A stretch of DNA of 64,000 nt from contig NZ_MLCE01000014.1 in assembly GCF_002300165.1 (NCBI RefSeq), forward strand, positions 163,011 to 227,010, given 5' to 3'. The notes beneath the pieces were generated by a model. It ran no database searches. It saw only the letters and a program-made list of their open reading frames with translations, and was not told the origin of the DNA. Below are positions 8,488 through 17,512 of the stretch, one piece after another; within the stretch, counting starts at the first letter, position 1, and each line of letters starts with the position of its first letter. Source of the stretch: Streptomyces sp. Tue6028 (GTDB lineage Bacteria > Actinomycetota > Actinomycetes > Streptomycetales > Streptomycetaceae). A program made the position numbers and the translations under genes.

Positions 8488-9888
8488 TTGAGCCACGCCC
8501 TGCCCCTCACGCCGCTGGACACGTGCGTGTCCGCCGTCCGGCGCGCGCTGCCCGTCCTGCCCGCCATCGCGGTGATCGCCCTGCTCGGGCTGCCGCACGC
8601 CCCCGGCACGGAGGGCGGCGCCACGCCCGCGGACGTCATGTCGGGCCTGCTCGTGGTGTGCTGCGCCGTACGGCTCCTGCGCGGCCGCCTGCGCCCCCTG
8701 TCCGGCACGGCCGCCCTGATCGTCGGGCTGCCCGTGGTCGGCATCGCCGTCGCCGCGGCCGATGCCGTGAGCCCGGGGACGGGCCTCGCGGGGCTCGGGC
8801 GCTATCTGCAGATCTTCGTGCTCGTCCCGGCGGCCGTCCTGCTGTCGGTGCGCGACCGCGCCGACTTCCGGCTGCTGGCCTGGTCGTTCATCGCCCTGGC
8901 CCTGTGGCAGGGGGCGGTCGGGGTGCACCAGTACGCCACCGGGACCGGGGCCACGTACATGGGTGAGGACATCCGGGCGGTGGGCACCTTCGGGCCCACG
9001 GACGTGATGGGCATGGCGACCGTGGTCTCCTTCGGACTGGTGTGCGCGGTGGCGCTGGCGCTCGGGCCGTCCACGGCACCCGGTGGGCAGGGCGGGCCCA
9101 GGCCATGGGGGCGGTCCGCAGCCGTGGTGTGCGCCGTGGCGTTGTTGCTGCCGCTCGCGCTCTCGTTCAGCCGGGGCGCGTGGATCGCCACCGCCGTGAC
9201 CTGCGGAACGCAGCTGGCGCTCGCCGGGGCGCGGCGCGCGGTGAAGGCGGGCGCCGCCGTGGCCGCCGCCGCGGTGATCCTGGTGGGCGGGTTCGGCGTC
9301 GGCACCGCGATGCTCCAGGAACGGATCAACAGCATCACCCAGGTCGCCGACGCGCCGGACCAGTCGGTCGTCGACCGGTACACGATGTGGGTGGCGGCCG
9401 TGGACATGTGGCGCCAACGCCCGCTGACCGGGGTCGGTCTGAAGGGCTTCCCCGACCACCGCGACAGCCACGCCTCCCTCGCCCTGTCCTCCGGCAGCGA
9501 GGTCGGCGGCGCCGGCGAGGCGTACCACCGCCAGCCGCTGCTCTCCCCGCACAACATGTATCTGCTGGTGCTCGGTGAACAGGGGCTGATCGGACTGCTC
9601 GCCCTCGCGGGCAGCTGGCTCGCGCTCCTGGTGTGCGCGCTGCGCGGACTCGTCCGGGTACGGCGCACCCCGTCCGGCCTCGACTGCGCGCTCGTCGCCT
9701 GCGGGCTGCTCGTCTGGCAGCTGACCGACTTCGTGTACGCGGACATCGGCGGGCCCTCGACCGTGCTGACGGGCCTCGTGCTCGGGCTGGCGGCCTGGTG
9801 GGCGCTGCTGGATCCCACGTCCACGACAGCACCGGTGGACGCGTCCGCCGCGACGCCCGCCCCGGCGGAAGGAGCGACGGCACGATGA
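8488..9888 (+). CDS. O-antigen ligase / Wzy-type polysaccharide polymerase
   Basis: Polytopic membrane protein of 466 residues with about ten hydrophobic segments and a long extracytoplasmic loop (about residues 290-350: RINSITQVADAPDQSVVDRYTMWVAAVDMWRQRPLTGVGLKGFPDHRDSH...YHRQPLLSPHNMYLLVLGEQG). RQRPLTGVG...SPHNMYL...EQG is typical of the O-antigen ligase/polymerase family, which joins lipid-linked repeats outside the membrane. TTG 8488 is chosen because GGGGAG lies nine bases upstream and no better in-frame start exists. The last codons overlap the next start (ATGA). The short Ala/Pro-rich C-terminus is probably cytoplasmic. Confidence 0.88.
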   Translation: MSHALPLTPLDTCVSAVRRALPVLPAIAVIALLGLPHAPGTEGGATPADVMSGLLVVCCAVRLLRGRLRPLSGTAALIVGLPVVGIAVAAADAVSPGTGLAGLGRYLQIFVLVPAAVLLSVRDRADFRLLAWSFIALALWQGAVGVHQYATGTGATYMGEDIRAVGTFGPTDVMGMATVVSFGLVCAVALALGPSTAPGGQGGPRPWGRSAAVVCAVALLLPLALSFSRGAWIATAVTCGTQLALAGARRAVKAGAAVAAAAVILVGGFGVGTAMLQERINSITQVADAPDQSVVDRYTMWVAAVDMWRQRPLTGVGLKGFPDHRDSHASLALSSGSEVGGAGEAYHRQPLLSPHNMYLLVLGEQGLIGLLALAGSWLALLVCALRGLVRVRRTPSGLDCALVACGLLVWQLTDFVYADIGGPSTVLTGLVLGLAAWWALLDPTSTTAPVDASAATPAPAEGATAR

Positions 9889-12083
9889 CGGTGGATCCGC
9901 CCGGTACGGGCACGGAGGAGCACCCGGAGCCCGGCTCCACGCCCGTCCCCTGCGCCGACGGCGAGCGTACGGCCGGACCGCGCAGCGAGCTCCCTGCGGA
10001 CCCGGCGCACGGCACCGCGCCGGTCGCCGGGGTACGGACGGCAGCCGAGACCGGGGCCGGCACCGACGGGGCGACGGGGGTGCCGGACCCGGCGGGCGCC
10101 CCGGACCCGGCGGAAGCGGCCGGCATCGCAACCCGCTCGGCGGCCGACACCGCAAGCCCGGCTGACGCAGACCGGGGCGCAGCGCCGAGCGCGGCGGAGG
10201 CGAACCAGGTCGGCGCGCCGGGCGCCGCGGAGGCGGGCCGGGTCGGCGCAGTCGGCGCGACGGCGGCCGACCGGGCCGGCACGGCGCAGGCCGACCGGGC
10301 CGGCACGGCCGAGGCCGCGCGGGTCGGCGCGGCGCAGAGTGGGGACGCGGCGGGCGGCGTGGGTGCCGGACGTGCCGACGCCGGCCCGGTGCGCACCTCG
10401 GTCCCGGTCCGCACCGTGAGTCCCCCGCGCACCCGGCCCCCCGTCGTGCTGCCCGCGGCCCGCAGAGCCTCTCCGCCTGCCCCCGCCGAACCCCAGGAGA
10501 CGGCCGCCGGACGTTTCCTCGCCAAGGCCGCACTCGTCACGATCGCCCTCTCCATCGCCGGGGCGCTGCTGGGCCTCGGCCGCGACCAGGCGCTGGCACG
10601 CCTGTTCGGGGCCGGTTCGGAGACGGACGCGTTCCTGGTGGCCTGGACGGTGCCGGAGTTCGCGGCGACGCTGCTGATCGAGGACGGTCTGGCCTTCGTG
10701 CTCGTACCGGCGTTCAGCGTGGCCGTCGCGCGCCGCGCGCGGGGGACGGTCGGCGACCCGGTCCGCGCCCTGGTCGGCGCCACCCTGCCGCGGTTGTCAC
10801 TGGCCTTCATGGCCGCGTCCGGGGTGCTGGTCGTCGGGGCGCCGTATTTCGTCGAGGCGCTGGCGCCCGGCCTGCCGGATCCCGGACTGGCCGTGGACTG
10901 CACACGGTTGACGGCGACCGGGGTGCTGAGCTTCGGGCTCGCCGGGTACTGCAGCGCGGTGCTGCGGGCACACCAGCGGTTCGTCGCGCCGGCGGCCATC
11001 TACGTGGCGTACAACGCGGCGATCATCACCACGATGCTCGTGCTCGGCGGCCACTGGGGCGTGCGCTCCGCGGCCCTCGGTGTGGCACTCGGCGGCGCAC
11101 TGATGGTGGGGGCGCAACTGCCGTCGCTGTGGCGGCAGCTCAGGGCCGGGAAGGCGCCCGGCGACGACCTCGCCGCCATGGCACTGGCCGTCGACTCGGG
11201 CGACGGCGCGCAGGCCCGGCCGGTGGATCTGACGCTGATCACGACGGTCCTGCTGTTCGCCCTGTGCCGGCAGTGCCAGGTCCTCGTCGAGCGTTTCCTC
11301 GCGTCCTCGCTGCCCGCCGGCGCCATCTCGCATCTGAACTACGCCCAGAAAGTGGCCCAGATGCCGATGGTGCTCGCCCTGATGCTCTGCACGGTCACCT
11401 TTCCGGTGGTCGCGCGGGCGCAGGCGGAGGGCGACACGGAGCAGGCCAGGGCACGGGTGGAACGCGACCTGGCGCTCGTCTCCTGCACGGTGCTGCTCGG
11501 CGCCGCGGCGGTCGTCGCGTGCGCCCCGCAGATCATCGAACTGCTCTTCCAGCGCGGGGCGTTCACCGCTCGGGACACGGCGGCCACCGCGTCGGTCATG
11601 CGCGTGTACACCCTGGGACTGCTCGGCCACACCCTGGTCGGCGCGCTGGTCCGTTCGTTCTTCTCGGCGGGACGGCCGACCTGGTACCCGCTGATCGCGA
11701 TGACGGTCGGGCTCGTCGTGACGTCCTGGGCCGGCGCGCTGACCGTCGGCGTCTGGGGGGTGCACGGGATCGCGGCCGCCAACGCCCTCGGCATCACGGT
11801 CAGCGCCGTGCTCCTGCTGTGCGGCATGGGCCCGCGCAGTGTGCCGATCCGGACCCGTCGTGTGGTGTCGGAGCTCGGCAAACCCGTACGGGCGGCGGCC
11901 GTCGCCGCCGTGGCGGGGGCGGTCGCCGCGAGCGGCACCCGCTCCCCCGTGCTCGGTCTCGTGGTCGGCGGCACGGTCGTGACCGTCGTCTTCGCCCTGC
12001 TGGCCTGGGCCTTCAAGGTCCAGGCCTGCGCACCCGCATTCCGTTCCGTCACACGGAGGCTCCCGCATGTCCGTTTCCGCTGA
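9885..12083 (+). CDS. MurJ/MviN-like lipid flippase with long disordered N-terminus
   Basis: 732 residues. From about 210 to 715 it is a MATE/MOP-type flippase with roughly 14 membrane segments (AAGRFLAKAALVTIALSIAGALLGLGRDQALARLFGAGSETDAFLVAWTVPEFAATLLIEDGLAFVLVPAFS is MurJ-like). In this operon it most likely flips the lipid-linked repeat, as Wzx does, rather than lipid II. Residues 1-205 are Ala/Pro/Gly/Asp-rich with no structure visible and include imperfect repeats (ADRAGTAQADRAGTAEAARVG). ATG 9885 overlaps the previous stop (ATGA) behind GGAAGGAG. The stop lies 17 bases inside the deacetylase gene. Confidence 0.88.
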   Translation: MTVDPPGTGTEEHPEPGSTPVPCADGERTAGPRSELPADPAHGTAPVAGVRTAAETGAGTDGATGVPDPAGAPDPAEAAGIATRSAADTASPADADRGAAPSAAEANQVGAPGAAEAGRVGAVGATAADRAGTAQADRAGTAEAARVGAAQSGDAAGGVGAGRADAGPVRTSVPVRTVSPPRTRPPVVLPAARRASPPAPAEPQETAAGRFLAKAALVTIALSIAGALLGLGRDQALARLFGAGSETDAFLVAWTVPEFAATLLIEDGLAFVLVPAFSVAVARRARGTVGDPVRALVGATLPRLSLAFMAASGVLVVGAPYFVEALAPGLPDPGLAVDCTRLTATGVLSFGLAGYCSAVLRAHQRFVAPAAIYVAYNAAIITTMLVLGGHWGVRSAALGVALGGALMVGAQLPSLWRQLRAGKAPGDDLAAMALAVDSGDGAQARPVDLTLITTVLLFALCRQCQVLVERFLASSLPAGAISHLNYAQKVAQMPMVLALMLCTVTFPVVARAQAEGDTEQARARVERDLALVSCTVLLGAAAVVACAPQIIELLFQRGAFTARDTAATASVMRVYTLGLLGHTLVGALVRSFFSAGRPTWYPLIAMTVGLVVTSWAGALTVGVWGVHGIAAANALGITVSAVLLLCGMGPRSVPIRTRRVVSELGKPVRAAAVAAVAGAVAASGTRSPVLGLVVGGTVVTVVFALLAWAFKVQACAPAFRSVTRRLPHVRFR
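10265..10309 (+). repeat. 24-base tandem repeat inside the flippase gene
   Basis: The 21-base string starting GGCCGACCGGGCCGG occurs at 10265 and again at 10289, encoding the repeated ADRAGTA block of the disordered N-terminus. Weaker copies of the GxAE/DAA theme surround it from about 10180 to 10340. Confidence 0.7.
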
Positions 12084-12831
12084 CAGCATCAGACGTACCG
12101 GTACGCACTCCCCCGAGACGCCGCCCTGGGTCGCGATGTACCACTCCGTGGGCGACTGTTCGGACGACCCGTACCGCATCACGGTCTCGCCGGACCGGCT
12201 CGACCGGCAGCTGGGCTGGCTGCGCCGCCGCGGTCTGCGCGGCGTGAGCATGGCCGACCTCCTGGCCGCCCACGCGCGTGGCGTCGCGCACGGACTGGTG
12301 GGCCTCACCTTCGACGACGGGTACGCCGACTTCGTCGAGACCGCGCTCCCGCTGCTGCGGCACCACGACTGCGGCGCGACCCTGTTCGTGCTGCCGGGCC
12401 GGCTGGGCGGCGACAACGCGTGGGACCCGCTGGGCCCCCGCAAACCGCTCCTGGACAAGCAGGGCATCCGGCTGGCCGCCGCGTCCGGGGGCATCGAGGT
12501 CGGTTCGCACGGGCTCACCCATGTCGACCTGACCCGGGCGGACGACGCCCTGCTGCACGCGGAGGTGGCCGAAAGCAGGGCGATGCTCTCGGAGTTGATC
12601 GGCGCCCCCGTCGACGGCTTCTGCTACCCGTACGGGACCGTCGACGGTCGGGTGGTCGACGCGGTCCGCGCGGCCGGATACGGGTACGCCTGCGCGATCG
12701 ACCCCGGCCCGCTCACCGGACGGCACGCCCTGCCCCGCCTCCACATCGGCGAGAACGACAACGCCGTGCGCCTCCTGCTCAAGTACAAGCTGCACCGTCT
12801 GCGCCGGCGCCCGGTCGCGGGGCTCCGGTGA
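12067..12831 (+). CDS. Polysaccharide deacetylase (carbohydrate esterase 4)
   Basis: 254 residues with the CE4/NodB fold: metal aspartates in LTFDDGYADF (D83, D84), metal histidines in EVGSHGLTHVDL (H148, H152), and FCYPYGTVDGRVVDAVRAAGY. Such enzymes remove acetyl groups from N-acetylated sugars of cell-wall or exported polymers. No signal peptide is visible at the N-terminus, so it may act on lipid-linked precursors in the cytosol or leave by another route. ATG 12067 has GGAGG eight bases before it and lies inside the end of the flippase gene. The stop overlaps the next start (GTGA). Confidence 0.9.
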   Translation: MSVSADSIRRTGTHSPETPPWVAMYHSVGDCSDDPYRITVSPDRLDRQLGWLRRRGLRGVSMADLLAAHARGVAHGLVGLTFDDGYADFVETALPLLRHHDCGATLFVLPGRLGGDNAWDPLGPRKPLLDKQGIRLAAASGGIEVGSHGLTHVDLTRADDALLHAEVAESRAMLSELIGAPVDGFCYPYGTVDGRVVDAVRAAGYGYACAIDPGPLTGRHALPRLHIGENDNAVRLLLKYKLHRLRRRPVAGLR

Positions 12832-13940
12832 AGGCCCTGCACATCATCACCGGTCTCGGTGTCGGCGGGGCCGAGCAGCAACTGCGCCTGCTGCTCGGCC
12901 ATCTGCCGGTCGACTGCGACGTGGTGACGCTCACCAACCCGGGCGCGGTCGCGGACGGCCTCGCCGACGACGGCGTACGCGTCATCCACCTCGGCATGTC
13001 CGGCAACCGCGACCTGACCGCGCTGCCCCGCCTGGTGCGGGTGATCCGCGCGGGCGACTACGACCTCGTGCACACGCACCTGTACCGGGCCTGCGTGTAC
13101 GGGCGGCTCGCCGCGCGGCTGGCCGGGGTGAAGGCGGTCGTCGCGACCGAACACTCGCTCGGCGACTCGCAGATGGAGGGGCGCCGGCTCAGTGCCGGCG
13201 TACGCGCGCTGTACCTGGCCAGCGAGCGGCTGGGCCGGTCGACCGTCGCCGTCTCCCCGACCGTCGCCGCCCGGCTGCGGCGCTGGGGCGTACCGGGGCC
13301 GCGCATCGAGATCGTGCCGAACGGCATCGACGTGGCCCGGTTCCGGTTCGACCCGGAGCTGCGCGACCTCACCCGTCGCCGGCTGGGCCTGCCGGAGGGC
13401 GCGTACGTCGTCGGCGGGGTGGGCCGGCTCACCGCGAGCAAGCGGTTCGACGTGCTGATCCGCGCACTCGCCGAACTGCCGCACAACCACTGGCTGTTGC
13501 TGGTGGGCGGTGGCGCCGGGGAGAGCACGCTGCGGCGGGCGGCGCAGCGGGCCGGGGTGGCGGACCGGGTGCTGTTCACCGGTGAGCGCCCCACCGGTGA
13601 CTGCCCCGGAGCCGATCTTCCGTCGCTGATGGCGGCCATGGACGTCCTCGCCTCGCCCAGTGCGGAGGAGGCGTTCGGCCTCGCCGTCGTGGAGGCGCTG
13701 GCAGCCGGACTTCCCGTGCTGTACGTCTCCTGCCCGGCCGTCGAGGACCTGCCGCCGGACGCCGTGGGCGGGGCCGTGCGGGTCCAGGGCGACACGGCGT
13801 CCTTCGTCGGCGGACTGACCCGGCTCCGCGCGCGGGGCCCCGCCGCACGCTCGGCGCCGGACGCCGCCCACCACTACTCCATCACCCGCAGCGCCGCGCA
13901 GCTCATGGACGTGTACGCGGCCGCCGTCTCGTGCACCTGA
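12828..13940 (+). CDS. GT4-family glycosyltransferase
   Basis: 370 residues starting at GTG 12828 (GTGA overlap). The opening LHIITGLGVGGAEQQLRLLLGHL is the classic GT4 acceptor motif, followed by DLVHTHLYRACVYGRLAARLAGVKAVVATEHS, IVPNGIDVARFRF, VGRLTASKRFDVLIRAL and the EX7E region SPSAEEAFGLAVVEALAAGLPVL. It probably adds the second or later sugar of the repeat. It is clearly divergent from the first GT4 gene of the operon, so the two are not a recent duplication. Confidence 0.9.
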   Translation: MKALHIITGLGVGGAEQQLRLLLGHLPVDCDVVTLTNPGAVADGLADDGVRVIHLGMSGNRDLTALPRLVRVIRAGDYDLVHTHLYRACVYGRLAARLAGVKAVVATEHSLGDSQMEGRRLSAGVRALYLASERLGRSTVAVSPTVAARLRRWGVPGPRIEIVPNGIDVARFRFDPELRDLTRRRLGLPEGAYVVGGVGRLTASKRFDVLIRALAELPHNHWLLLVGGGAGESTLRRAAQRAGVADRVLFTGERPTGDCPGADLPSLMAAMDVLASPSAEEAFGLAVVEALAAGLPVLYVSCPAVEDLPPDAVGGAVRVQGDTASFVGGLTRLRARGPAARSAPDAAHHYSITRSAAQLMDVYAAAVSCT

Positions 13941-13957
13941 CTGGGAGTGAGTTCCTC

Positions 13958-14611
13958 ATGTCCGAAAACACCAGAGGCCATCGTCCGACAGGCAGGGCCT
14001 TCACCCGCGCGAGGGCCCTGCCCTCCTGGTCGCTGCTCGCCGCCGGCACGGTGCTCGGCGGCGCGCTGGGCGGCGCCTACGGGATGGTGAAGCCTCCGAC
14101 GTACACCGCCACGAGCTACGTCATCGCCGTGCCGACCGACAAGGGCGACCCGGCGGCCGCGCTCGGCTTCGCCCAGGCGTACGGCCGGGTCGCCACCCAG
14201 CTCGCGGTGCTCGGGGACGCCCAGGTGTGGGCGGGCGTGCCGGTGCGCACGCTCCAGTCGGACGTGCGGACGGCGACCTCGCCCGACGCCCCGATGGTCT
14301 CCGTGTCGGCCACCTCCGGGCGCCCGGACGTCGCCGCCGACATGGCCAACGCCGTCGCCCGCTCGCTGACCCGGCACGCGAACGACAACCGGAGCAGCAC
14401 CCATGTCGAACTGGTCTCGTTCTCCCGCGCGGTGCGTCCCACCCATGCCTCCTCGCCGTCGCCGACGGTGACGGGGCTGGTGGGGGCCAGCGCGGGCGGG
14501 CTGCTCGGCGGCCTTGTGCTGCTCGTCCGCCCGCGGCGCGGTGCGGAGGCCGCCCGCCCGGCGTCCGTGCCGAGCCCGGCGCCCGCCGTCGAAGTGCACG
14601 GCCAGTTGTGA
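13958..14611 (+). CDS. Wzz-like chain-length / polysaccharide co-polymerase protein
   Basis: 217 residues with two membrane segments (about 25-46, LPSWSLLAAGTVLGGALGGAYGMV, and about 170-190, VTGLVGASAGGLLGGLVLLV) enclosing an extracytoplasmic domain (TYTATSYVIAVPTDKGDPAAALGFAQAYGRVATQLAVL...). This is the architecture of Wzz and actinobacterial capsule co-polymerases, but it has no tyrosine-kinase domain and a short Pro/Ala tail. ATG 13958 lies ten bases after GGGAG. The stop overlaps the next start (GTGA). Expected to control polymer length together with the Wzy-like protein. Confidence 0.8.
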   Translation: MSENTRGHRPTGRAFTRARALPSWSLLAAGTVLGGALGGAYGMVKPPTYTATSYVIAVPTDKGDPAAALGFAQAYGRVATQLAVLGDAQVWAGVPVRTLQSDVRTATSPDAPMVSVSATSGRPDVAADMANAVARSLTRHANDNRSSTHVELVSFSRAVRPTHASSPSPTVTGLVGASAGGLLGGLVLLVRPRRGAEAARPASVPSPAPAVEVHGQL

Positions 14612-15735
14612 GCGGCACACTGCAGGCCGCGGTACGAGGCTCGTCGAGAACTGAACTCGTGACCGACGAGCGGGAGTTCGCCGCGCTGGAGCCGGCTTGG
14701 GGGCGGCTGTACCGCCGCTGCGGGGCCGCCACACCGTTCCAGAACCACGCCTGGCTGCACTCCTGGTGGCTCTCGTACGGCATGCCGGGACAGCTGCGCC
14801 TGATGGTGGTCCGCGACGGGGGTGAACTCCGCGCCGTCGCGCCCCTGATGCGGCAGCGCAGACCGCTGCCCGCCCTCGTGCCGCTCGGTGGGCCGATCAC
14901 CGACTACGGGGACGTGCTGCTCGACGACGAGTACGCGGACCGGGCGGCGGCCACGCTCACCGAGGGGCTGTCCGTGGCCGCCCGCAGCGCCCTGATCGAC
15001 TTCCGCGAGGTCCGCCCCGGCGGCGCGGCGGAGCGGATCTACGAGCGCTGGCGCGGGCCGCGCCGCCGGGTGCGGGACTCCGTGTGCCTGGAACTGCCCG
15101 CCACGTCGATGGACGAACTGGCGGGCCGGCTGCCCTCCTCGAAGGCCCAGCGCGTCCGCGCCAAGCTGCGCAAGCTGACCGCGCTGGGCGTGGAGCAGCA
15201 CGTCGTGGGCCCCGACGGGGTGGGTGCGGCGCTGCACCGGCTCCTCGAACTGCACCGGCTCCAGTGGGAGGGCCGGCCGATGACCGCCGAGCACGTCCAG
15301 GAGCGGTTCTGCGAGCATCTGGTCCGGTCGATGGTCCCGATGGTGCGCTCCGGGGACGCGGTGGTCACCGAGTTCCGGCTCGACGACTCGGTGGTGGCCG
15401 TGGACCTCACCCTGCTGTCCCGGTGCCTCGCCGGCGGCTATCTGTACGGCGCGCACCCCCGGCTGCGCGAACGCAAGGCGGACGTGGCCGTGATGCTGCT
15501 CAGCGCCTGCACCCGGCACACCGAGGGGAGCGGGCGCGGAACGCTGAGCCTGCTGCGCGGCGACGAACCGTACAAGCACCACTGGCGCCCGGAGACCGTC
15601 GTCAACCAGCGTCTGCTGCTCGCCCGGCACCGCACCGCGCCGCTGATGTCGGCGGTGGTCTGCGACGTCGCCGCGCGCAACCGGGGCAGAGAGCTGATGC
15701 GGGGCCGGCAGGAGCAGGACGGCGGCAGGCCGTGA
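14608..15735 (+). CDS. GNAT/FemAB-like acyltransferase (CelD type)
   Basis: 375 residues from GTG 14608. The pattern WGRLYRRCGAATPFQNHAWLHSWWLSYG, ELRAVAPLMRQRR, LPSSKAQRVRAKLRKLTALG, LHRLQWEGRP and GYLYGAHPRLRERKADVAVMLLSACTRHTEGSGRGTLSLLRGDEPYKHHW matches the acetyltransferase family often annotated CelD/BcsL or FemAB-like in polysaccharide clusters. It probably adds an acyl or aminoacyl group to the sugar repeat. Last gene of the operon; a secreted hydrolase gene ends 22 bases downstream on the other strand. Confidence 0.8.
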   Translation: MSGTLQAAVRGSSRTELVTDEREFAALEPAWGRLYRRCGAATPFQNHAWLHSWWLSYGMPGQLRLMVVRDGGELRAVAPLMRQRRPLPALVPLGGPITDYGDVLLDDEYADRAAATLTEGLSVAARSALIDFREVRPGGAAERIYERWRGPRRRVRDSVCLELPATSMDELAGRLPSSKAQRVRAKLRKLTALGVEQHVVGPDGVGAALHRLLELHRLQWEGRPMTAEHVQERFCEHLVRSMVPMVRSGDAVVTEFRLDDSVVAVDLTLLSRCLAGGYLYGAHPRLRERKADVAVMLLSACTRHTEGSGRGTLSLLRGDEPYKHHWRPETVVNQRLLLARHRTAPLMSAVVCDVAARNRGRELMRGRQEQDGGRP

Positions 15736-15757
15736 ACGGTCCGCCGCCGTCCTCGTC

Positions 15758-17200
15758 TCACCGGCTGCGCGACCACCGGTCGAAGCGCAGGCACAGCTTG
15801 CCGCACATCCAGTACTCGACCCAGTCCCCCAGGTCGAGGGAGGTGCAGCCCGGCGGGTGCACCGGCGTCGGCTCCGGAGTCGGTGTGGGCGTCGGCTCAG
15901 GCGTGGGCGTAGGTGTGGGCGTCGGCTCCGGCGTCGGAGTCGGCGTAGGCGTAGGTGTGGGCTCCGGCGTCGGTGTCGGAGTCGGCGTAGGCGTAGGCGT
16001 AGGTGTGGGCGTCGGCTCAGGCGTCGGTGTGGGCGTCGGCTCCGGCGTAGGCGTAGGCGTCGGGGTGGGCGTAGGTGTCGGGTCGGTGCGTCCCAGGAGC
16101 GCCGCACGGTAGACCGCAGCCGCCTCCGGGTTCTCTCCGCACTGCCAGACGCCGTGCGGGCAGTAGTCCGTGATCGTGTTGTACACCGGCTTGTGCTCGT
16201 CGAACCACGCGAGCATGCCCTTCATGTACGACGCGTCGTCGCCGTTGCGGTAGAGCCCCCATTCCGGGTAGGCGACCGGCTTTCCGTGGGCCTTCGCGAA
16301 GTCCACGTGCCGCTGGAGGCCGTACGGCTCCGTCACCTGCTCCTCGAAGGGCAGCCCGTTCGGCTGGTCGTACGCGTCCATCCCGATGATGTCGACGGTG
16401 TCGTCCCCCGGATAACACTGGGTCCAGGGAATCGCGTCCCGGCCGCGGCTGGGGGTGAACTCGAACCGGAACTTCTGCCCCGGCACCGCGCGCATGGTGG
16501 TGACGATGCGCTCCCAGTACTTCTTCCAGGCCGCGGGGTCGGGACCGCACCGGTGGGTGTACGTGATGCCGTTCATCTCCCAGCCGAGCACGATGACGGT
16601 GTCCGGCACCTTCAGCTCGACGAGACGTTCGGCGAGGGCCCGGAAGTGACCGTCGAACATCCCGGCCGCTCCCTGGCGCAGCCCCAGCCGGACCCCGGCG
16701 TCGGAGATGTTCTCCTCGTTGCGCTCCAGCATCGGCACGTTGAGGACGAACAGCCGGTCGTCCCGCTCGCGCCGCCATCGAGCCCAGTCGTCGAGGAAGT
16801 CGGGCGCGCCCTCGATGTTGCTCCAGCGGTCACCCGGGAGATACGTGTGCCCGACCCGCACGTCGGCGCCGCCCAGCCACTCGCCGAACTTCGCGATACG
16901 GGCGATGCCCGTGGGGCCGTAGTCGAGGTAGGCCCCGAAGGCGTTGCGCCCCTCGGTGGACGGCGGCGGCTCGGCGGACGGTGTCGCGGTCTCCGGCTGC
17001 GTCGCGGGGGTGGTGGGCGTGGCGGGGATCACCGGTGCCGACGGCATCGAGGCGGGCGGCGGGACTGTCGGGTCGGTGACCCGGACCGCTCCGGCTCCGG
17101 CTGCGTGTCCCGGACCCGCCGCGAGGACGACCGCCGCTACGACGCCGGCCGCGACGAACGCCGACCGCCCGCTTCGAGGCCGCAGGTGCTGTGGGGCCAT
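15758..17200 (-). CDS. Secreted GH26-like glycoside hydrolase with Pro-Thr tail
   Basis: 480 residues. Signal peptide/anchor at 1-33 ([24 protein letters not shown]), Pro/Thr linker to about 84, catalytic region about 85-372. [42 protein letters not shown] (candidate acid/base E208), MDAYDQPNG and [16 protein letters not shown] (candidate nucleophile E313) fit a GH26/beta-mannanase-like TIM barrel. Residues 374-446 are a PTPTPE repeat, and the C-terminus ([33 protein letters not shown]) has three cysteines. It converges on the polysaccharide operon and may trim or release that polymer. Substrate is not known. Confidence 0.82.
   Translation of the reverse strand: MAPQHLRPRSGRSAFVAAGVVAAVVLAAGPGHAAGAGAVRVTDPTVPPPASMPSAPVIPATPTTPATQPETATPSAEPPPSTEGRNAFGAYLDYGPTGIARIAKFGEWLGGADVRVGHTYLPGDRWSNIEGAPDFLDDWARWRRERDDRLFVLNVPMLERNEENISDAGVRLGLRQGAAGMFDGHFRALAERLVELKVPDTVIVLGWEMNGITYTHRCGPDPAAWKKYWERIVTTMRAVPGQKFRFEFTPSRGRDAIPWTQCYPGDDTVDIIGMDAYDQPNGLPFEEQVTEPYGLQRHVDFAKAHGKPVAYPEWGLYRNGDDASYMKGMLAWFDEHKPVYNTITDYCPHGVWQCGENPEAAAVYRAALLGRTDPTPTPTPTPTPTPEPTPTPTPEPTPTPTPTPTPTPTPTPEPTPTPTPTPTPEPTPTPTPTPEPTPTPTPEPTPVHPPGCTSLDLGDWVEYWMCGKLCLRFDRWSRSR
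15863..16084 (-). repeat. Coding repeat for PTPTPE linker
   Basis: About 220 bases of six-base-based repeats encode 74 residues of alternating Pro-Thr with regularly placed Glu, between the catalytic domain and the Cys-containing end of the hydrolase. Such stretches often vary in length between strains. Confidence 0.9.
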
Positions 17201-17512
17201 GTCCGCTCCCGGCGCGCTCGGAACCGCGTGATGCGTTCGATTACTGACATACAGTCATACAAATACCCCTTTTGCCGAACACGGCATCGGTCTTCATCGG
17301 TGATGATCACTCGCACGGATGACCGCGGCCGGGGAGTCGCCCCCGCCGCTCCCCGTGACGATCACGCCGGGTTCCCTGAACGCGTCGAGCACCCGGGCCC
17401 GGCTCGCCCGCCGCGGACATGGCCGGTCCCGTTGCTCCGAGTGGCCGCCGGGCGCGGCACCGGCTCGGGTACCGGACGCGCGCCCGCGTCGTCCGGCACC
17501 CGTAGCGGGGTG
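17201..17512. other. Gap between hydrolase and long chaplin
   Basis: 312 bases holding the hydrolase upstream region and the chaplin 3' side. A weak dyad TGACatacaGTCA sits at 17245-17257, 45-57 bases upstream of the hydrolase start. No gene seen. Confidence 0.5.

Noticed and set aside
15863..16084. CRISPR-like or regulatory repeat array
   Set aside because: The six-base periodicity encodes the PTPTPE stretch in frame; there are no unique spacers.
17243..17258. TGACatacaGTCA as operator of the hydrolase gene
   Set aside because: Only four-base halves with a five-base spacer; too weak without conservation data.
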